Source: Gammaproteobacteria bacterium (GTDB taxonomy: Bacteria > Pseudomonadota > Gammaproteobacteria > Steroidobacterales > Rariloculaceae). From it: a stretch of DNA of 15,326 nt. The DNA lies in NCBI GenBank assembly GCA_016927175.1, contig JAFGNC010000604.1:1-15326 (forward strand), in the 5' to 3' direction. Positions 14,634 to 15,326 of the stretch are shown in pieces; positions within the stretch are counted from its first letter, which is position 1; the number at the start of each line of letters is the position of its first letter. A program made the translations under genes and the position numbers. Below the pieces are notes generated by a model that worked only from the letters and a program-made list of their open reading frames with translations, was not told the DNA's origin and ran no database searches.

Positions 14634-15326
14634 CTATTCTTCTTCCCACGGCGCGCGCATCAGCGTGTCGGACACGATGCGATAGCGGCTCGGCGTCGCG
14701 CCCGGCCCGTCCAGGAACGGCGCATCGAACACCTGCCGGACCAGCTCGAGGTGCAGCACGCTGCCGCGCGCTCCGTCCGCGAACGTGACGAGCGCGCGCT
14801 GGCGCCCCGGCGCGAACAGCACGCGATCGACGATGCCGTCACCGCTCGCGCCCTCCTCGAGCGTCAGCCACGTCTGCTCGGTCAGCGCCCAGCGCGTGAC
14901 CGGCTGCGGGTCGTCGCTCGTGACCTCTTCCGGCAGCGCGCGCGTGCGGTGCATCGGCTCGGACGCGTCGACCAGCACGGCCGCCGGCTGCGGCGTATCG
15001 CCGGGATTCGCCTGCTGCCAGAAAACGACGACGCGCGGCGAGCCCGGCACCGGCATCGGCTCGAGGCCGGCGTCGATCAGCGCCTCGTCGAACTCGGCGC
15101 CTTCGGGGTCCCGCGACGCGAAACGCGGATCGGCCGCGATCGCCTGCAGCACGCCCGGCTCGACGGCGCGATGCTCCGTCTGCGTGCCGACGAAGTCCTC
15201 TACGAACGACTCGAGCGACACGAACGCGCCGGTCGAGAACGACCGGCGCAGCACGCGCTCGCCGACCGCCGTCGGCGCCGCGCCGATCTCGACCGACTCG
15301 ATGTCGAGGATGTAGTCGGTATAAGG
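14634..15326 (-). CDS. Uncharacterised protein, first visible gene of the large-protein operon (5' partial)
   Basis: The frame is open from the window edge to the TAG at 14634-14636, giving 230 codons; the start lies beyond the window. The visible part begins PYTDYILDIESVEIG. The GTG at 15254 lies inside this continuous frame and is not a convincing start. The C-terminal portion has alternating short strands (PRVVVFWQQANPG, RALVTFADGARGSVLHLELV) and acidic loops, ending RAPWEEE. I do not recognise a domain. The spacer to the next gene is only 29 nt and A/G-rich, with a repeated GAATAG, so this is clearly the same transcription unit as the two large genes downstream. The start and any upstream partners are the most informative missing pieces. 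Confidence 0.75.
   Translation of the reverse strand, partial: PYTDYILDIESVEIGAAPTAVGERVLRRSFSTGAFVSLESFVEDFVGTQTEHRAVEPGVLQAIAADPRFASRDPEGAEFDEALIDAGLEPMPVPGSPRVVVFWQQANPGDTPQPAAVLVDASEPMHRTRALPEEVTSDDPQPVTRWALTEQTWLTLEEGASGDGIVDRVLFAPGRQRALVTFADGARGSVLHLELVRQVFDAPFLDGPGATPSRYRIVSDTLMRAPWEEE

Noticed and set aside
7597..14685. 2362-codon plus-strand open frame
   Set aside because: It is the in-register antisense of two well-formed minus-strand genes. The product is Arg-rich without domains, it starts at a TTG inside an operator region, and sense codon bias explains the absence of stops.
7696..15326. Contractile injection system or prophage tail locus
   Set aside because: The large beta-rich proteins prompted the idea, but no sheath, tube, baseplate, AAA+ ATPase or phage gene is visible in the window.

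Overview
The window is GC-rich bacterial DNA. It contains signal-peptide PRC-barrel proteins, an exported EF-hand protein, a methionine sulfoxide reductase with an N-terminal export signal, and near-consensus sigma-54 promoters. Together these suggest a proteobacterium, probably a free-living gammaproteobacterium. That placement is inference; no rRNA or other phylogenetic marker is present.

Left part (1-4780): a cluster of predicted exported proteins. It holds the 3' part of a Gln-rich tandem PRC-barrel protein, a protein with two OB-like beta repeats, msrB on the minus strand, a four-loop EF-hand protein followed by a PRC-barrel protein, and a convergent PRC-barrel paralogue. Three sites resembling sigma-54 -24/-12 promoters lie just upstream of the OB-like gene, the EF-hand/PRC pair and the minus-strand PRC gene. 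This points to a co-regulated envelope or stress regulon, though the site before the EF-hand gene is weaker.

Middle part (4780-7600): two minus-strand regulatory units. One is a YtrA-type GntR regulator translationally coupled to a seven-helix membrane protein and followed by a DUF1993 protein. A perfect 12-bp inverted repeat lies over its likely -10 box. The other is an SRPBCC/AHSA1 gene overlapping an ArsR-family regulator. Two identical GCAACC-N4-GGTTGC palindromes flank its likely promoter, and one of them contains the ribosome binding site.

Right part (7696-15326): a tightly packed minus-strand operon of three large proteins with no recognised overall family. In transcription order they are a partial protein running off the window edge, a 1263-residue protein with FN3-like modules and a Pro-rich tandem repeat, and a 1034-residue protein ending in a phospholipase-D-like domain whose catalytic His and Lys are replaced. 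None of the two visible N termini has an obvious signal peptide. This operon is the best candidate for an undescribed system here, but its function cannot be read from the window. No tRNA, rRNA, CRISPR array, insertion sequence or integrase was seen.
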